From Bartonella apihabitans (GTDB taxonomy: Bacteria; Pseudomonadota; Alphaproteobacteria; Rhizobiales; Rhizobiaceae): 64,000 nucleotides of DNA. The DNA lies in contig NZ_CP132387.1 in assembly GCF_030758755.1 (NCBI RefSeq), forward strand, positions 2,409,001 through 2,473,000. The letters are read 5' to 3'. The position numbers and the translations under genes are program-made. The notes beneath the pieces were generated by a model that saw only the letters and a program-made list of their open reading frames with translations, was not told the origin of the DNA and searched no databases. This document shows positions 49,640 through 60,117 of this stretch, piece by piece (position 1 is the first letter of the stretch; each line of letters opens with the position of its first letter).

Positions 49640-50059
49640 TACGACATGTCTTAAAACTCTGAACGATTAAAAATTTAAATATTATAACCGTCGCGATGAC
49701 AATCTTCGATGATGATTTAAAAGTTATGGGCAACAGTTTTGATTGCAACAGGATGTCCACCAAGACATCAAAAAAATTGTTCAATCAAAATTTGTTCGAT
49801 CAAGTGTCACTATTTGCCGGTCATTTATAGTCGCAGATTTTTTGGTCATGACGAAAAGGAATTGAAATGGCAAACCGCCCGTCGGTTTTGATCAATTGAG
49901 ACGAGCGTGTCCAAAAACGTTTTAGACAAATTCCGTTCCTGAATTTTTGGCAAAATCTAACGCATGTTTGCGGTTCAAAGAGATAAAAGAGAAGGTAACC
50001 ATCGGGATTACCTTCTCTTTTTTCATTTTAATGAAGCCTGTTTAATTGACGTTTTATCA
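49640..50059. other. Intergenic region, no gene seen except a terminator
   Basis: About 420 bases between converging genes. No coding frame is supported. The hairpin at 49988-50018 ends the prpE transcript and possibly the LysR gene's. Confidence 0.5.
49988..50023. terminator. Bidirectional terminator between the LysR gene and prpE
   Basis: AGAGAAGGTAA (49988-49998) pairs perfectly with TTACCTTCTCT (50008-50018) over a nine-base loop, followed by five T on the plus strand and with A residues upstream serving the minus strand. It lies 37 bases after the prpE stop. Confidence 0.75.
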
Positions 50060-51970
50060 TCAAAAATGGCGGGTTCTCACTATTTCCTGAATTTCATCAA
50101 GCGTTGAAGGATCTTCAATCGTGCTTGGTATTGACCATTCGTCACCGTCAACAATTTTTCGTATGACAGCGCGCAGAATTTTACCCGAACGGGTTTTTGG
50201 CAATTTGTGTACTGTCATAACGAGTTTGAATGCTGCAACCGGTCCGATAATCTCGCGGATACGGGCAATGCATTCCTTTTCAATGACGGCATCTTCCCGT
50301 TCGACATTATGTTTGAGGACAATAAAACCGCAGGGAACCTGCCCTTTCAAATTGTCTCTAATGCCGATAACCGCACATTCGGCAATATCCTGATGACCTG
50401 CCAGTGCTTCTTCCATGCCACCAGTGGAAAGCCGGTGACCGGCGACATTGATGATATCATCGGTACGGCTCATGACGAACACATAACCATCTTCATCAAT
50501 ATAGCCCGCGTCCGACGAATTATAATAGCCGGGGAAACGTTCAAGATAGGTTTTTTCGAACTGTTCGTCAGCGTTCCACAAAGTCGGCAGGCAACCGGGC
50601 GGGAGCGGAAGGCGAAATGCCAGATTGCCGAATGTGCCAGGTGCGACCTTGTTACCGTCATCATCAAGAACATCGATGACATAACCCGGCATCGGGAGTG
50701 TCGGGGAACCGGGTTTAATAGGCAAAAGCTCCAATCCCAGCGGATTGGCTGCAATTGGCCAGCCGGTTTCGGTTTGCCACCAATTGTCGATAACCGGTAC
50801 GTGAAAAAGGTTGGTTACCCATTGCAAAGTATCGGGATCCGCCCGTTCTCCTGCAACAAACATGGCTTGCAAATTGGGTAATTTGTAAGGTTTTGCATAA
50901 TTCCCGTCAGGGTCTTCGCGTTTGATCGAGCGAAACGCAGTCGGAGCAGAAAAGAACGAGCGTACATTATATTCTTCACATATACGCCAAAATGTTCCCG
51001 GATCCGGTGTACCGACCGGTTTTCCTTCAAAAAGCACGGTTGTTGCACCGACGATGAGCGGTGCGTAAAGGATATAGGAATGCCCTACCACCCAGCCGAC
51101 ATCGGAGGCGGTAAACATAACCTCGCCAGGCTTGACGTTGAATACAGCCCCCATTGTCCATGCCAGTGCTACAATATAACCGCCAATGTCACGCATAACC
51201 CCTTTGGGTTTTCCGGTCGTACCGGAGGTATAAAGAATATAAAGCGGGTCGGTTGCGGAAAGCTCTGCACACGGGACTTTGCGCCCCATATTTTCTTTGA
51301 GTACTTTGGCGTAATCGAAATCACGCCCCTCTTTTAAAGTAAAAAGTCCCTCGGGGGCTTTTTGGGTAATCGGCCGTTCGTGAACAATGCAATGGTCCAC
51401 TTCATGTTTTGCCATGTCAATGGCCTGATTAACCATTGCCTGATAGGGAACAATACGGTTCGGTTCAATTCCGCAAGAGGCAGCAATGATTAGTTTCGGC
51501 TTGCAATCGTCAATGCGGATCGCAAGTTCTTTGGCAGAAAATCCACCAAATACAACCGAATGCACGGCTCCAATGCGAGTACAGGCAAAAACCGAAGTGA
51601 AAACTTGCGGAATCATCGGCATATAAATGAGAACGCGGTCTCCCTTTTTTATGCCGATATCCTGCATAAAGGCTGCGAGTGCCTGCACTTCTTCGTAAAG
51701 TTGCTGATAAGTAATTGCTCTTTTGGCATTGCTCACCGGACTATCATAATAGATAGCCACTTGAGCACCACGTCCCGCTTTGACGTGCCTGTCAACAGCA
51801 TTATAGCAAGCGTTTGTTTTACCCCCTGTGAACCAACGCCCATAGACTCCGGCATCTTTATCAAACACTTTGTCATAAGGTTTGAACCAGTCAATCAGAC
51901 GGGCAGCTTCACCCCAAAATTCGTCGGGATGTTTTAAACACTTGTCATAAACCTGTTTGTAAGACGACAT
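50060..51970 (-). CDS. prpE: Propionyl-CoA synthetase
   Basis: A 636-residue AMP-forming acyl-CoA synthetase that activates propionate. The N terminus (MSSYKQVYDKCLKHPDEFW) and FTGGKTNACYNAVDRHV are of the PrpE rather than the Acs type. The ATP loop is YTSGTTGKPKG near residue 250, the A5 motif is NWWQTETGWP, and the conserved Lys in PKTRSGKILR near residue 603 is the usual catalytic and acetylation-controlled lysine. It sits near, but not in, the pcc operon. A perfect TTTGCAAA lies 16 bp upstream of the start codon. Confidence 0.92.
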   Translation of the reverse strand: MSSYKQVYDKCLKHPDEFWGEAARLIDWFKPYDKVFDKDAGVYGRWFTGGKTNACYNAVDRHVKAGRGAQVAIYYDSPVSNAKRAITYQQLYEEVQALAAFMQDIGIKKGDRVLIYMPMIPQVFTSVFACTRIGAVHSVVFGGFSAKELAIRIDDCKPKLIIAASCGIEPNRIVPYQAMVNQAIDMAKHEVDHCIVHERPITQKAPEGLFTLKEGRDFDYAKVLKENMGRKVPCAELSATDPLYILYTSGTTGKPKGVMRDIGGYIVALAWTMGAVFNVKPGEVMFTASDVGWVVGHSYILYAPLIVGATTVLFEGKPVGTPDPGTFWRICEEYNVRSFFSAPTAFRSIKREDPDGNYAKPYKLPNLQAMFVAGERADPDTLQWVTNLFHVPVIDNWWQTETGWPIAANPLGLELLPIKPGSPTLPMPGYVIDVLDDDGNKVAPGTFGNLAFRLPLPPGCLPTLWNADEQFEKTYLERFPGYYNSSDAGYIDEDGYVFVMSRTDDIINVAGHRLSTGGMEEALAGHQDIAECAVIGIRDNLKGQVPCGFIVLKHNVEREDAVIEKECIARIREIIGPVAAFKLVMTVHKLPKTRSGKILRAVIRKIVDGDEWSIPSTIEDPSTLDEIQEIVRTRHF

Positions 51971-51994
51971 TATGCAACCCTCCCAGTTTGCAAA
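51971..51994 (-). promoter_or_regulatory. prpE leader: TTTGCAAA box beside the ribosome site
   Basis: On the minus strand TTTGCAAA (51987-51994) is followed at once by CTGGGAGGG, the ribosome-binding sequence, and TTGCATA before the ATG. The word is the palindrome expected for PccR-type binding. Occurrence by chance in AT-rich DNA cannot be excluded. Confidence 0.45.
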
Positions 51995-52175
51995 TTCCTC
52001 TGTCGCGGAATCTAACGGGTAAAAAATTCTTGTCTAGTGCTAAATTGTACCAATAGAAAAATATCTTGCATTACGATAACGTTATGTTGTGTTTTAACGG
52101 TTCCAGAGCATAAGATTTCTTGTTATTAAAATTGAAAGTATCTATTTTGCTGTACTTTCGAGGAGGGCGATTTTA

Positions 52176-53081
52176 ATGGATGAACCGACTACCAACGCTG
52201 CCGATATTGCAGAAAGACAGGCTGCACTGCTTTCCGCAGCTTTGCCTTATATGCAGAAATACGAGAATAAGACCGTTGTGGTGAAATATGGCGGCCATGC
52301 AATGGGAGATCCTGAACTCGGACATGCTTTTGCCCGTGATATTGCGCTTCTAAAACAATCAGGCATTAACCCGATTGTCGTTCATGGTGGTGGTCCGCAA
52401 ATTGCAAAACTGCTGGCTAAAATGGGAATTGAATCGAAGTTCGAAGGTGGACTTCGGGTAACAGATTCAAAAACTGTCGAAGTTGTCGAAATGGTGCTCG
52501 CCGGTTCGATCAACAAGGAAATTGTTGCGATGATCAATGCCGAAGGCGAATGGGCAATCGGTCTTTGCGGCAAAGACGGCAATATGGTTTTTGCCGAAAA
52601 AGCCAGGAAGACGGTTATCGATCCCGATTCCAATATCGAGCGCATTCTGGACTTGGGATTTGTTGGCGAACCGGTTGAAGTTGACCGCACACTTCTTGAT
52701 TTGCTTGCCCGTTCCGAAATGATACCGGTCATTGCGCCTGTTGCACCGGGAAGGGATGGCAATACCTATAATATCAATGCCGATGTTTTTGCCGGTGCCA
52801 TTGCCGGTGCCCTCAAAGCCAAGCGCTTGCTATTTTTGACAGATGTGCCCGGTGTTCTCGATAAAGCCGGAAAACTTTACAAAGAACTGACAGTCAAGCA
52901 ATGTGAAGAGCTTATGCGTGACGGAACCATATCCGGTGGTATGATACCAAAAGTCGAAACGTGTATTCAGGCGATCAATCGCGGCGTCGAAGGCGTTGTT
53001 ATTCTGAATGGTAAAACTGCCCATTCGGTTTTGCTTGAACTTTTTACTGAACGCGGTGCGGGTACGTTGATAGTGCCATGA
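52176..53081 (+). CDS. argB: N-acetylglutamate kinase
   Basis: A 301-residue amino-acid kinase that phosphorylates N-acetylglutamate in arginine synthesis. The phosphate-binding lysine is in [10 protein letters not shown] near residue 37, the glycine loop in [10 protein letters not shown] near residue 72, and the ATP-site [14 protein letters not shown] plus GGMIPKVE near residue 256. GGAGG precedes the ATG. The next gene overlaps its stop by 4 bases, as in related genomes. Confidence 0.95.
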   Translation: MDEPTTNAADIAERQAALLSAALPYMQKYENKTVVVKYGGHAMGDPELGHAFARDIALLKQSGINPIVVHGGGPQIAKLLAKMGIESKFEGGLRVTDSKTVEVVEMVLAGSINKEIVAMINAEGEWAIGLCGKDGNMVFAEKARKTVIDPDSNIERILDLGFVGEPVEVDRTLLDLLARSEMIPVIAPVAPGRDGNTYNINADVFAGAIAGALKAKRLLFLTDVPGVLDKAGKLYKELTVKQCEELMRDGTISGGMIPKVETCIQAINRGVEGVVILNGKTAHSVLLELFTERGAGTLIVP

Positions 53082-53764
53082 TAAACGAAAAAATTCTGTC
53101 TAAGCTCACAACCGTCAATGTTTGGGTATTCGATCTTGATGACACACTCTATCCGAGAGAAAGTGGGCTTTGGGCGCAGATTGACAAACGTATCAGTGCC
53201 TATGTCAAAAAACAGCTCGAACTTGACGATGATGAAGAAGTTCAACGTTTTCGGCAATATTTCCGCAAGAATTACGGCGGTGCTTTGCGTGGTATGATCG
53301 AAGAATATTTTGTCGATGTTAAAGATTATCTGAAAGATGTTCATAATATCGACTATTCACCGTTGAAAAAAGATCCTCGACTTGCCGCCGATATTTCAAG
53401 TTTACCGGGTCGGAAATTCATATTTACCAATGGTGATCGGGCTCATGCGGAACGTGTGTTGGCGCACCGTGGCTTAACCGGATGTTTTGATGGCATTTAT
53501 GATGTCACATTTACCGATTTTCTCCCCAAGCCTTATCGGCAGGCTTATGACCGGTTTTTGGGACATTTTTCGATCGATCCGGAAAAAACGGCAATGTTTG
53601 AAGATAATCTTGCCAATCTTTCAACCTGTAAAGATCTCGGTATGACCACGATACTGGTTGGCCATAAAGAGGATAAAGAAATTCCGGCTTTCGTTGATAT
53701 TGAAGCACCGGCACTTGACAGTTTTCTCCATAGCCTTTCGGGTTACCTGAACAGGGCAAGCTGA
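53078..53764 (+). CDS. HAD-family pyrimidine 5'-nucleotidase
   Basis: A 228-residue HAD hydrolase. Motif I DLDDTLYP near residue 20 contains the nucleophile Asp, motif II FTNGD near residue 115, the Lys in FLPKP near residue 148, and motif IV FEDNLAN near residue 170. The family (SDT1/Phm8-like) dephosphorylates pyrimidine monophosphates; the actual substrate here is not proven. Overlaps argB by ATGA and abuts the next gene, so argB, this gene and the EamA gene are an operon. Confidence 0.88.
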   Translation: MINEKILSKLTTVNVWVFDLDDTLYPRESGLWAQIDKRISAYVKKQLELDDDEEVQRFRQYFRKNYGGALRGMIEEYFVDVKDYLKDVHNIDYSPLKKDPRLAADISSLPGRKFIFTNGDRAHAERVLAHRGLTGCFDGIYDVTFTDFLPKPYRQAYDRFLGHFSIDPEKTAMFEDNLANLSTCKDLGMTTILVGHKEDKEIPAFVDIEAPALDSFLHSLSGYLNRAS

Positions 53765-54661
53765 ATGGCGGAAGCGAAGGGAAACGCGTTTTATCTCTTG
53801 TCGAGACAAGAACTTGCTCTGATCGGCATAACTTTTCTATGGGGCGCAACTTTTCTTATCATCCATCTGGCGATGCGCTCCTGCGGGCCATTGTTCTTTG
53901 TCGGTTTCCGCTTCGTTCTTGCCGGTATTTTTGCGAGCATCATATTTTGGCGAAGCCTCAAAAATATCAGTATGCATGATATTTTTGCCGGTACCGTTAT
54001 CGGCATTCCTATTTTTCTGGGGTATAGTTTGCAAACTGCCGGATTGAAAACCATTGCAAGCAGCCAGTCGGCTTTTATTACGGCCGTTTATGTTCCACTT
54101 GTACCGCTCTTGCAGTGGATAATTTTACGTAAAAAACCGCGTTTGACGAGTTTCATTGGCATAAGCTTTGCGTTTATCGGTTTACTTCTGATTTCGGGGC
54201 AAGGAATTCATGCAATAGATTTTTCAAAGGGCGAAATTCTCACACTTTTATCCGCTTTTGCAATTGCCTCGGAAATTGTCTTTATCAGCTTGTTTGCCGG
54301 TCGGGTTGATAGCCGGCGTGTCACTGTTGTGCAGCTTTTTGTTGCTGGCTTCCTTTCCTTTGTGGCAATGCCGGTTAATGGTGAAACTGTTCCGGACTTT
54401 TCTTGGGGCTGGGTGTCGGCAGGATTGGGCTTGGCTGCAATGAGTGCTCTCATCCAGCTTACAATGAATTGGGCGCAACGATCGGTTTCGCCAACGCGTG
54501 CAACAATCATCTATACCGGTGAACCGGTATGGGCGGGCCTCGTCGGCCGGATTGCCGGAGAGCGCCTGCCACATCTTGCAATTCTTGGAGCATTTTGCAT
54601 TATCGTTGGTATTCTTGTTTCCGAATTGAAGCCGAAAAAGCGGGTAACAGCGCAAGAATGA
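53765..54661 (+). CDS. EamA/DMT-superfamily transporter
   Basis: A 298-residue membrane protein with ten predicted transmembrane helices arranged as two EamA repeats: WGATFLIIHLAMRSCGPLFFVGFRF in the first, and TIIYTGEPVWAGLVGRIAGERL in the second. The C-terminal tail is basic. Such proteins export metabolites or amino acids; the substrate is unknown. It starts directly after the nucleotidase stop codon. Confidence 0.88.
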   Translation: MAEAKGNAFYLLSRQELALIGITFLWGATFLIIHLAMRSCGPLFFVGFRFVLAGIFASIIFWRSLKNISMHDIFAGTVIGIPIFLGYSLQTAGLKTIASSQSAFITAVYVPLVPLLQWIILRKKPRLTSFIGISFAFIGLLLISGQGIHAIDFSKGEILTLLSAFAIASEIVFISLFAGRVDSRRVTVVQLFVAGFLSFVAMPVNGETVPDFSWGWVSAGLGLAAMSALIQLTMNWAQRSVSPTRATIIYTGEPVWAGLVGRIAGERLPHLAILGAFCIIVGILVSELKPKKRVTAQE

Positions 54662-54952
54662 TAAAAAGCGCGAAAAAAATTCCCTTTTTAAAAACACATC
54701 CGGACTATAAAATGAAAGCGGCTTGCTTGAAAAGCCATGCTTTTTTATAAAAAACCGGAAACCGTGCTATTTCGGGTTTGAAGTGTTGTTTAAAGATGTT
54801 TTCTCAAAACGAAAAAAACAGTCCGAATTTCAGGTAAAAATCGGGCAATATCAATAAGCTCATCTGTGGAATGAAGAAGATTTCAGAAAACTTGCTTCCC
54901 GACATTCATTTCGGCTTTGCGTTTCTTTGCGTTCCTTGCTAAATCGCTTTTC

Positions 54953-56758
54953 ATGACAGTAGATCGCGACCATATTCGGAATTTCTCCATCGTGGCCCAT
55001 ATTGACCACGGAAAATCAACTTTGGCTGACCGGCTCATCCAGATGACGGGGGGTCTTGCCCAGCGGGAAATGAAAGAGCAAGTGCTCGATTCGATGGATA
55101 TCGAGCGCGAACGCGGCATCACCATCAAAGCGCAAACAGTGCGGCTCCATTACAAGGCAAAAAATGGTGAAACCTATATTTTGAATTTGATCGACACACC
55201 GGGTCATGTCGACTTCGCCTATGAGGTCTCGCGTTCTCTTGCAGCCTGTGAAGGGTCACTTCTTGTTGTCGACGCTTCGCAAGGTGTAGAAGCGCAAACT
55301 CTGGCCAATGTCTATCAGGCAATTGACAATAATCATGAAATTGTTGTTGTTCTCAACAAGGTTGATCTGCCTGCAGCCGAACCCGAACGTGTTAAAGAAC
55401 AAATCGAGGAAGTGATCGGCATTGATGCGAGCGATGCAATAGAGATTTCGGCAAAAACCGGCATGGGTGTCGACAAGGTTCTCGAGGCTATTGTCCATAA
55501 ACTGCCAGCACCCCGTGAAGGGGATCTCAATAAGCCGCTGAAAGCAATGCTGGTCGATAGCTGGTATGATTCCTATCTGGGCGTGATTGTTCTTGTGCGT
55601 GTGATCGACGGGGTTTTGAAAAAAGGCCAGACAATCCGCATGATGGGCACCGGTGCAAAATATCCGGTCGAGCGGGTTGGTGTTTTCACTCCCAAAATGG
55701 CAACGATTGAAGATCTGGGGCCGGGTGAATTGGGCTTCATTACTGCTTCTATCAAGGAAGTGGCCGATACCCGCGTCGGCGATACAATTACGGAAGATCA
55801 TCGTCCCTGTGACCAAGCTTTGCCAGGGTTCAAGCCCGCGCAACCGGTGGTTTTCTGCGGGCTCTTTCCGGTTGATGCGGATGATTTTGCCGATCTTCGT
55901 GCGGCAATGGGCAAGCTTCGTTTGAATGATGCCAGTTTTTCTTATGAAATGGAAACTTCTGCTGCATTGGGCTTCGGTTTCCGCTGCGGTTTTTTAGGGC
56001 TTTTGCACCTTGAAATTATCGAGGAACGGCTTGAACGCGAGTTCAACCTCAACCTTATTGCCACAGCTCCTTCTGTTGTCTATCGCATCAATATGACCGA
56101 CGGGTCGGTGAAAGAGCTGCATAATCCGGCCGATATGCCTGATGTTGTTAAAATTGCCTCCATTGAAGAGCCGTGGATACGTGCCACAATTATGTCTCCG
56201 GACGAATATCTCGGTGCAATTTTAAAACTCTGTCAGGACCGTCGCGGGATTCAGGTTGACCTTTCCTATGTCGGTACACGTGCGATGGTTACCTATGACC
56301 TGCCGCTCAACGAGGTTGTTTTCGATTTTTATGATCGTTTGAAGTCGATTTCCAAAGGCTATGCGTCTTTCGATTATCACGTAACCGATTATCGGGAAGG
56401 TGATCTCGTCAAAATGAGTATTCTGGTCAATGGTGAGCCGGTTGACGCACTTTCTATTCTTGTGCACCGCTCCGGAGCCGAAAAACGTGGTCGTTCAATG
56501 TGTGAAAAATTGAAGGAACTTATTCCTCAACACATGTTCCAGATTCCAATTCAGGCAGCTATCGGCGGCAAGATTATTGCGCGTGAAAATATCCGTGCAT
56601 TGCGTAAAGACGTCACAGCCAAATGTTATGGCGGTGACGTGAGCCGTAAACGTAAACTTCTTGAAAAACAAAAAGAAGGCAAGAAGCGTATGCGCCAATT
56701 CGGTAAGGTGGAAATCCCCCAAGAGGCGTTTATTCAGGCCTTGAAAATGAATGAATAG
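54953..56758 (+). CDS. lepA: Translation elongation factor 4 (LepA)
   Basis: A 601-residue ribosome-associated GTPase. G1 AHIDHGKST near residue 14, G2/RGITIK near residue 55, G3 DTPGHVDF near residue 80, G4 NKVD near residue 134, then domains II, III and V. The LepA-specific C-terminal domain ends with [39 protein letters not shown]. The ATG at 54953 ([16 protein letters not shown]) is the family start although its ribosome site is weak; an open frame upstream from 54917 is less likely. Confidence 0.95.
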   Translation: MTVDRDHIRNFSIVAHIDHGKSTLADRLIQMTGGLAQREMKEQVLDSMDIERERGITIKAQTVRLHYKAKNGETYILNLIDTPGHVDFAYEVSRSLAACEGSLLVVDASQGVEAQTLANVYQAIDNNHEIVVVLNKVDLPAAEPERVKEQIEEVIGIDASDAIEISAKTGMGVDKVLEAIVHKLPAPREGDLNKPLKAMLVDSWYDSYLGVIVLVRVIDGVLKKGQTIRMMGTGAKYPVERVGVFTPKMATIEDLGPGELGFITASIKEVADTRVGDTITEDHRPCDQALPGFKPAQPVVFCGLFPVDADDFADLRAAMGKLRLNDASFSYEMETSAALGFGFRCGFLGLLHLEIIEERLEREFNLNLIATAPSVVYRINMTDGSVKELHNPADMPDVVKIASIEEPWIRATIMSPDEYLGAILKLCQDRRGIQVDLSYVGTRAMVTYDLPLNEVVFDFYDRLKSISKGYASFDYHVTDYREGDLVKMSILVNGEPVDALSILVHRSGAEKRGRSMCEKLKELIPQHMFQIPIQAAIGGKIIARENIRALRKDVTAKCYGGDVSRKRKLLEKQKEGKKRMRQFGKVEIPQEAFIQALKMNE

Positions 56759-57299
56759 CACTTGTGACAGTGTTCATTCTGAACGTCGGGCGATGTTGGA
56801 GTGATAATCCCTGGTGTCTATCAAGATCTCTGCATTCAATATGACCAGCTTAAGTAAGAATTGAATTTGCAGTGAGTCGATTCTCCACCATCTTTTTTTA
56901 AAAATCGGTCGAAAAAACCGAAACCGGTTTTGTGCAGAATATCGACATTGGCTTGAACGAAGCTCTTTTGCTGTTCAATGTCAGAGGATTATCTTTTTCC
57001 AAAGGAAAAACACAGGTTCGCAATCAGTTTTCGTTGGAAAACAGGAGTGATTCGATATGAATTGAAAATCGTTCAATTCGGTCAGAAATTGCCTGATCCG
57101 GGCCAAGAAAATTTTTTAATATTCCCAAAAATGCACTTTTTCGTTTATCCCAATTCAGAAGTTCAATCATAGGGTGTTTGTTTGGAAATTAATTCGCATT
57201 TGTTAACGTCTTTGAATGTTGACGCTTATTAATAAGCCGGTTAATAATAAGCCAGTTTATAATCGTTTAAAAAGTTTAAAAGCTACAGGTTTTCTCGCT

Positions 57300-57442
57300 C
57301 TTCAAGAGCCGGGAACGGGTTGGGCTTTGGTCTTTTTAATGGCCTTAGCCCGGCGCAGCAGAGTTACACCCCCGCATACTCTGCTGCACTCTATTCGCAA
57401 AGATAAGGCGAAGAAGTTTAAAACTTCTTCGCCTTTCTTTTT
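57300..57442 (+). ncRNA. Candidate small RNA with three hairpins
   Basis: Hairpin 1: GCCGGG (57308-57313) with CCCGGC (57349-57354), or alternatively GGGCT (57322-57326) with AGCCC (57347-57351). Hairpin 2: GCAGCAGAGT (57355-57364) with ACTCTGCTGC (57378-57387), a perfect 10-bp stem with a 13-base loop containing CCCCC. Hairpin 3: a perfect 15-bp palindrome (57405-57434) followed by T residues, a strong terminator. There is no protein frame with a ribosome site ending here. A TATAAT-like box at 57258 precedes it, without a good -35. I do not recognise the RNA; it is not tmRNA, SRP RNA or RNase P RNA. Confidence 0.45.
57405..57442 (+). terminator. Long perfect-palindrome terminator
   Basis: AAGGCGAAGAAGTTT (57405-57419) is followed at once by its exact complement AAACTTCTTCGCCTT (57420-57434) and then TCTTTTTT. 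lepA ends 650 bases upstream, so it more likely serves the candidate RNA just before it. It could also stop dapD transcription, which arrives from the other side. Confidence 0.7.
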
Positions 57443-57592
57443 TCCGGAATTTTCTATCATCTTGAATAGTCGGGTTCCCCGCTAATCCGGTTCTCCCCCG
57501 CCGGTTTATGATGACCGGATAAACTTGGAATTTTTATTCCATTTCCATTTATCCGGATTTTATAAACATGAGCGATTTTTTAACCGGATTTC

Positions 57593-58441
57593 CTAGTCGC
57601 GCAACAAGTCATTAACCGATGTTTTCGAGCGGGTTTTTTCATCGACCCGTTTGACAATGACTGCACAGTAAAGATTGGGACCGGCTTCTCCATTCGGAAA
57701 CGGTTTTCCTGGCATAGTTCCCGCCACAACGACCGAATAGGGTGGTACTTCGCCATAAGTGATTTCACCGGTTGCACGGTCGACAATCTTGGTTGATTTG
57801 CCGATGAAAACGCCCATGCCAAGGACTGCCCCTTCGCGGACGATGCATCCTTCCACCACCTCGGAACGGGCTCCGATAAAGCAATTGTCTTCAATAATGG
57901 TGGGACCTGCCTGTAAAGGTTCAAGAACGCCACCGATACCCGCACCACCCGACAGGTGGACATGTTTCCCAATTTGTGCACAAGAGCCGACTGTCGCCCA
58001 TGTATCGACCATTGTGCCTTCACCGACATAAGCACCGATATTGACGAATGAGGGCATCAAAACAACACTCGGCGCAATATAGGCCGAACGACGCACAATG
58101 GCATTGGGGACCGCGCGGAAGCCTGCTTTTTCGAAATTATCGGCATTCCAGCCGTCAAATTTCGAGGGCACTTTATCCCACCATGAAGATTGGTCAGGCC
58201 CGCCCGAAATAAGTCCCATGGCATTGAGGCGAAATGACAGGAGAACCGCTTTTTTCAACCATTGATGAACTTTCCAGTTGCCATTGGTTTCGCGTTCGGC
58301 AACGCGCAGTTCTCCTTTGTCGAGCTGATCAAGCACATGGTCAACTGCGTCACGTATTTCTCCCTTTGTCAGGATATTTACTTTTTCGCGTTCATCAAAC
58401 GCCTTTTCAATGATGGATTCCAGTTGGGACAGATTGGTCAT
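57593..58441 (-). CDS. dapD: 2,3,4,5-tetrahydropyridine-2,6-dicarboxylate N-succinyltransferase
   Basis: A 282-residue enzyme transferring succinyl from succinyl-CoA in the DAP/lysine pathway. It has a helical N-terminal domain, then a left-handed beta-helix of hexapeptide repeats ([26 protein letters not shown] to [16 protein letters not shown], about residues 115-175), and a C-terminal [16 protein letters not shown] segment. Its succinyl-CoA substrate is also the end product of the propionate route in this window. The ATG at 58441 starts the usual N terminus. Confidence 0.95.
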   Translation of the reverse strand: MTNLSQLESIIEKAFDEREKVNILTKGEIRDAVDHVLDQLDKGELRVAERETNGNWKVHQWLKKAVLLSFRLNAMGLISGGPDQSSWWDKVPSKFDGWNADNFEKAGFRAVPNAIVRRSAYIAPSVVLMPSFVNIGAYVGEGTMVDTWATVGSCAQIGKHVHLSGGAGIGGVLEPLQAGPTIIEDNCFIGARSEVVEGCIVREGAVLGMGVFIGKSTKIVDRATGEITYGEVPPYSVVVAGTMPGKPFPNGEAGPNLYCAVIVKRVDEKTRSKTSVNDLLRD

Positions 58442-58539
58442 GGCATTAGGTCTCCGTTAAGTAAGTCGAAAGCATCAGCATTTATTCTATCCGGCCTAAT
58501 GCAAGAAACAATTGTGGTCAATGAAAAGGAAGATCCTGA

Positions 58540-59382
58540 ATGGTTAATGGCGAAAAAAACGGTTGGACACCTTTTCGGCACTCGAAAGAGGATGCCCGTA
58601 AGGTTCATGAAGTTCCCGATACTGCCCAAACGCGGTCACCTGCCTATCGCCTTGCCTATGTAGACGAAGATTTCATGATGCGGCGCGAGTTGCGTGCTGT
58701 ACGAATCGGTCTCGAATTGATGAAGCCCGAATTCAGTTTTGTTGAACACGGCATCAAATCGACTGTTGTATTGTTTGGCGGTGCGCGTATTCCGGAACCG
58801 GGTAAAGAACCGCGTGCGGCAAAAACCCCTGAACAGAAGAAAAATCTTGAAAACGCTTCCCGTTATTATGATGAAGCACGTAAATTTTCCCAACTTTGTT
58901 CGCAATATTCTGCGTCGACCGGTCATCATGAATTTGTCATTATAACCGGTGGTGGTCCGGGTGTAATGGAGGCGGGCAACCGCGGTGCAGCCGATGTTGG
59001 CGCGCCCAGTATCGGGCTTAATATCGTATTGCCTCATGAACAGGCACCAAATCCTTATGTAACACCCGATCTCTGTTTTGACTTCCATTATTTTGCAATG
59101 CGCAAAATGCATTTTCTCATGCGCGCGAAAGTTATAGCCATTTTCCCGGGAGGCTTTGGTACGCTCGACGAATTATTCGAAGCGCTCACCCTCATTCAGA
59201 CCGGTCGTATGAAACGTGTTCCTATTATAATGTTCGGACGTGAATTCTGGCAAAATGTATTGAATGTGAATTATCTCGCCGAACAGGGGACAATTTCACC
59301 GGATGATGCAAAGCTCTTTACTTATGTCGAAAGTGCTGACGAAGGCTGGTCGGTCATACGCCAGTTTTATGAACTGGGTTAA
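58540..59382 (+). CDS. LOG family protein (lysine decarboxylase-like fold)
   Basis: A 280-residue protein with a Rossmann-like LOG domain: TVVLFGGARIPEPG near residue 76, the phosphate-binding ITGGGPGVMEAGNRGA near residue 135, and the signature PGGFGTLDELFEALT near residue 204, with catalytic-type Arg and Glu in the MRKMHFLMRAK and GTLDE parts. LOG enzymes release cytokinin-like bases from nucleotides; many bacterial members are nucleotide phosphoribohydrolases of unknown role. The N-terminal ~70 residues are an extension seen in alphaproteobacterial members. Confidence 0.85.
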   Translation: MVNGEKNGWTPFRHSKEDARKVHEVPDTAQTRSPAYRLAYVDEDFMMRRELRAVRIGLELMKPEFSFVEHGIKSTVVLFGGARIPEPGKEPRAAKTPEQKKNLENASRYYDEARKFSQLCSQYSASTGHHEFVIITGGGPGVMEAGNRGAADVGAPSIGLNIVLPHEQAPNPYVTPDLCFDFHYFAMRKMHFLMRAKVIAIFPGGFGTLDELFEALTLIQTGRMKRVPIIMFGREFWQNVLNVNYLAEQGTISPDDAKLFTYVESADEGWSVIRQFYELG

Positions 59383-59811
59383 TCGAGAGAAAATCCTGAT
59401 TTTCCAATCTACCGACATCCGGAAAATGGATGATTGTTGCCAAATAGATTTGTCTGTCATTGCCGGTTCAGCTTCGCATATCCGGATAATCATAGTCGAT
59501 AAACATCCCTGCCCCGATCAACTGTCGAATGATTAATGTTTTGAACAGTATTCTTCGGGTTATCTTCAAGATAAATTGAATGAGTTTGACTATATCGCCT
59601 ATAGAACGGTCTATTGTTTATTGAGGCGTAAATTTAAATTCGCGTTTTTCCGATATGACTTCGGATGAGCTTTTTTTAAAAACCGCAGTTAACCGGTTTA
59701 TTGGCATTCTTCTGTCAGAAGAATTAACGCGAATTATAAACAGATTGAAATATATGAACAGATTAAAAGAAAAGGCGGGTAAAACCCGCCTCGCTTATTC
59801 ATAAAACCGAA
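59383..59811. other. Intergenic region, no gene seen
   Basis: Between the LOG gene and the small secreted protein gene. It contains only the terminator at 59773-59791. Confidence 0.5.
59773..59791 (-). terminator. Terminator of the EDSYV-repeat protein gene
   Basis: AGGCGGGT (59773-59780) pairs with ACCCGCCT (59784-59791) over three A. On the minus strand it is followed by TTTCTTTTAAT, 20 bases after the stop codon. Confidence 0.8.
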
Positions 59812-60117
59812 TTACTTACGCGGTGTACCGTCGTCAGATTCGCCTTTTTCATCATCCTGAATAACAGTCTTGTCCAATGGCGAATTTTTCTTTTCACCAG
59901 GAACATAGCTGTCTTCACGTGAACCATCACCATCGTGGCGACCGGCTTTGCCACCATGATCATGGTGAACTTTACCCTCGGGGGCTTTTGCCTTTTGGCC
60001 TTCTACGTAGCTATCTTCAACCGAACCGTCACCTGAAGCATTGCGGGCTTCAGCTGCCAATATCATCGATCCTGCTGCCAAAAGGCCAGCCAAAGAGACT
60101 GCAAGAATCTTTTTCAT
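59812..60117 (-). CDS. Small secreted protein with two GDGSxEDSYVxGxK repeats
   Basis: A 101-residue exported protein: signal peptide MKKILAVSLAGLLAAGSMILAAEA, then two copies of a 14-residue motif (GDGSVEDSYVEGQK and GDGSREDSYVPGEK) separated by a His/Gly/Lys stretch (HHDHGGKAGRHD), and an acidic tail. I do not recognise a family. The motif and histidines could bind metal; that is speculation. AGGAG precedes the ATG at 60117. It has its own terminator, and its composition suggests an abundant, simple periplasmic peptide. Confidence 0.75.
   Translation of the reverse strand: MKKILAVSLAGLLAAGSMILAAEARNASGDGSVEDSYVEGQKAKAPEGKVHHDHGGKAGRHDGDGSREDSYVPGEKKNSPLDKTVIQDDEKGESDDGTPRK

Larger units (their letters stand above)
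56759..57592. other. Intergenic region with a candidate structured RNA
   Basis: This 834-bp stretch between lepA and dapD has no credible protein gene. Its last 300 bases contain three consecutive hairpins ending in a strong terminator, reported separately at 57300-57442. The part from 56760 to about 57210 shows nothing identifiable. Confidence 0.55.

Noticed and set aside
56978..57485. Two short open frames between lepA and dapD
   Set aside because: No convincing ribosome sites or protein-like composition; the second overlaps the hairpins of the candidate RNA.
59905..59925. TTCACGTGAACC resembling parS
   Set aside because: Lies within the secreted-protein coding sequence and matches consensus at only about 12 of 16 positions.
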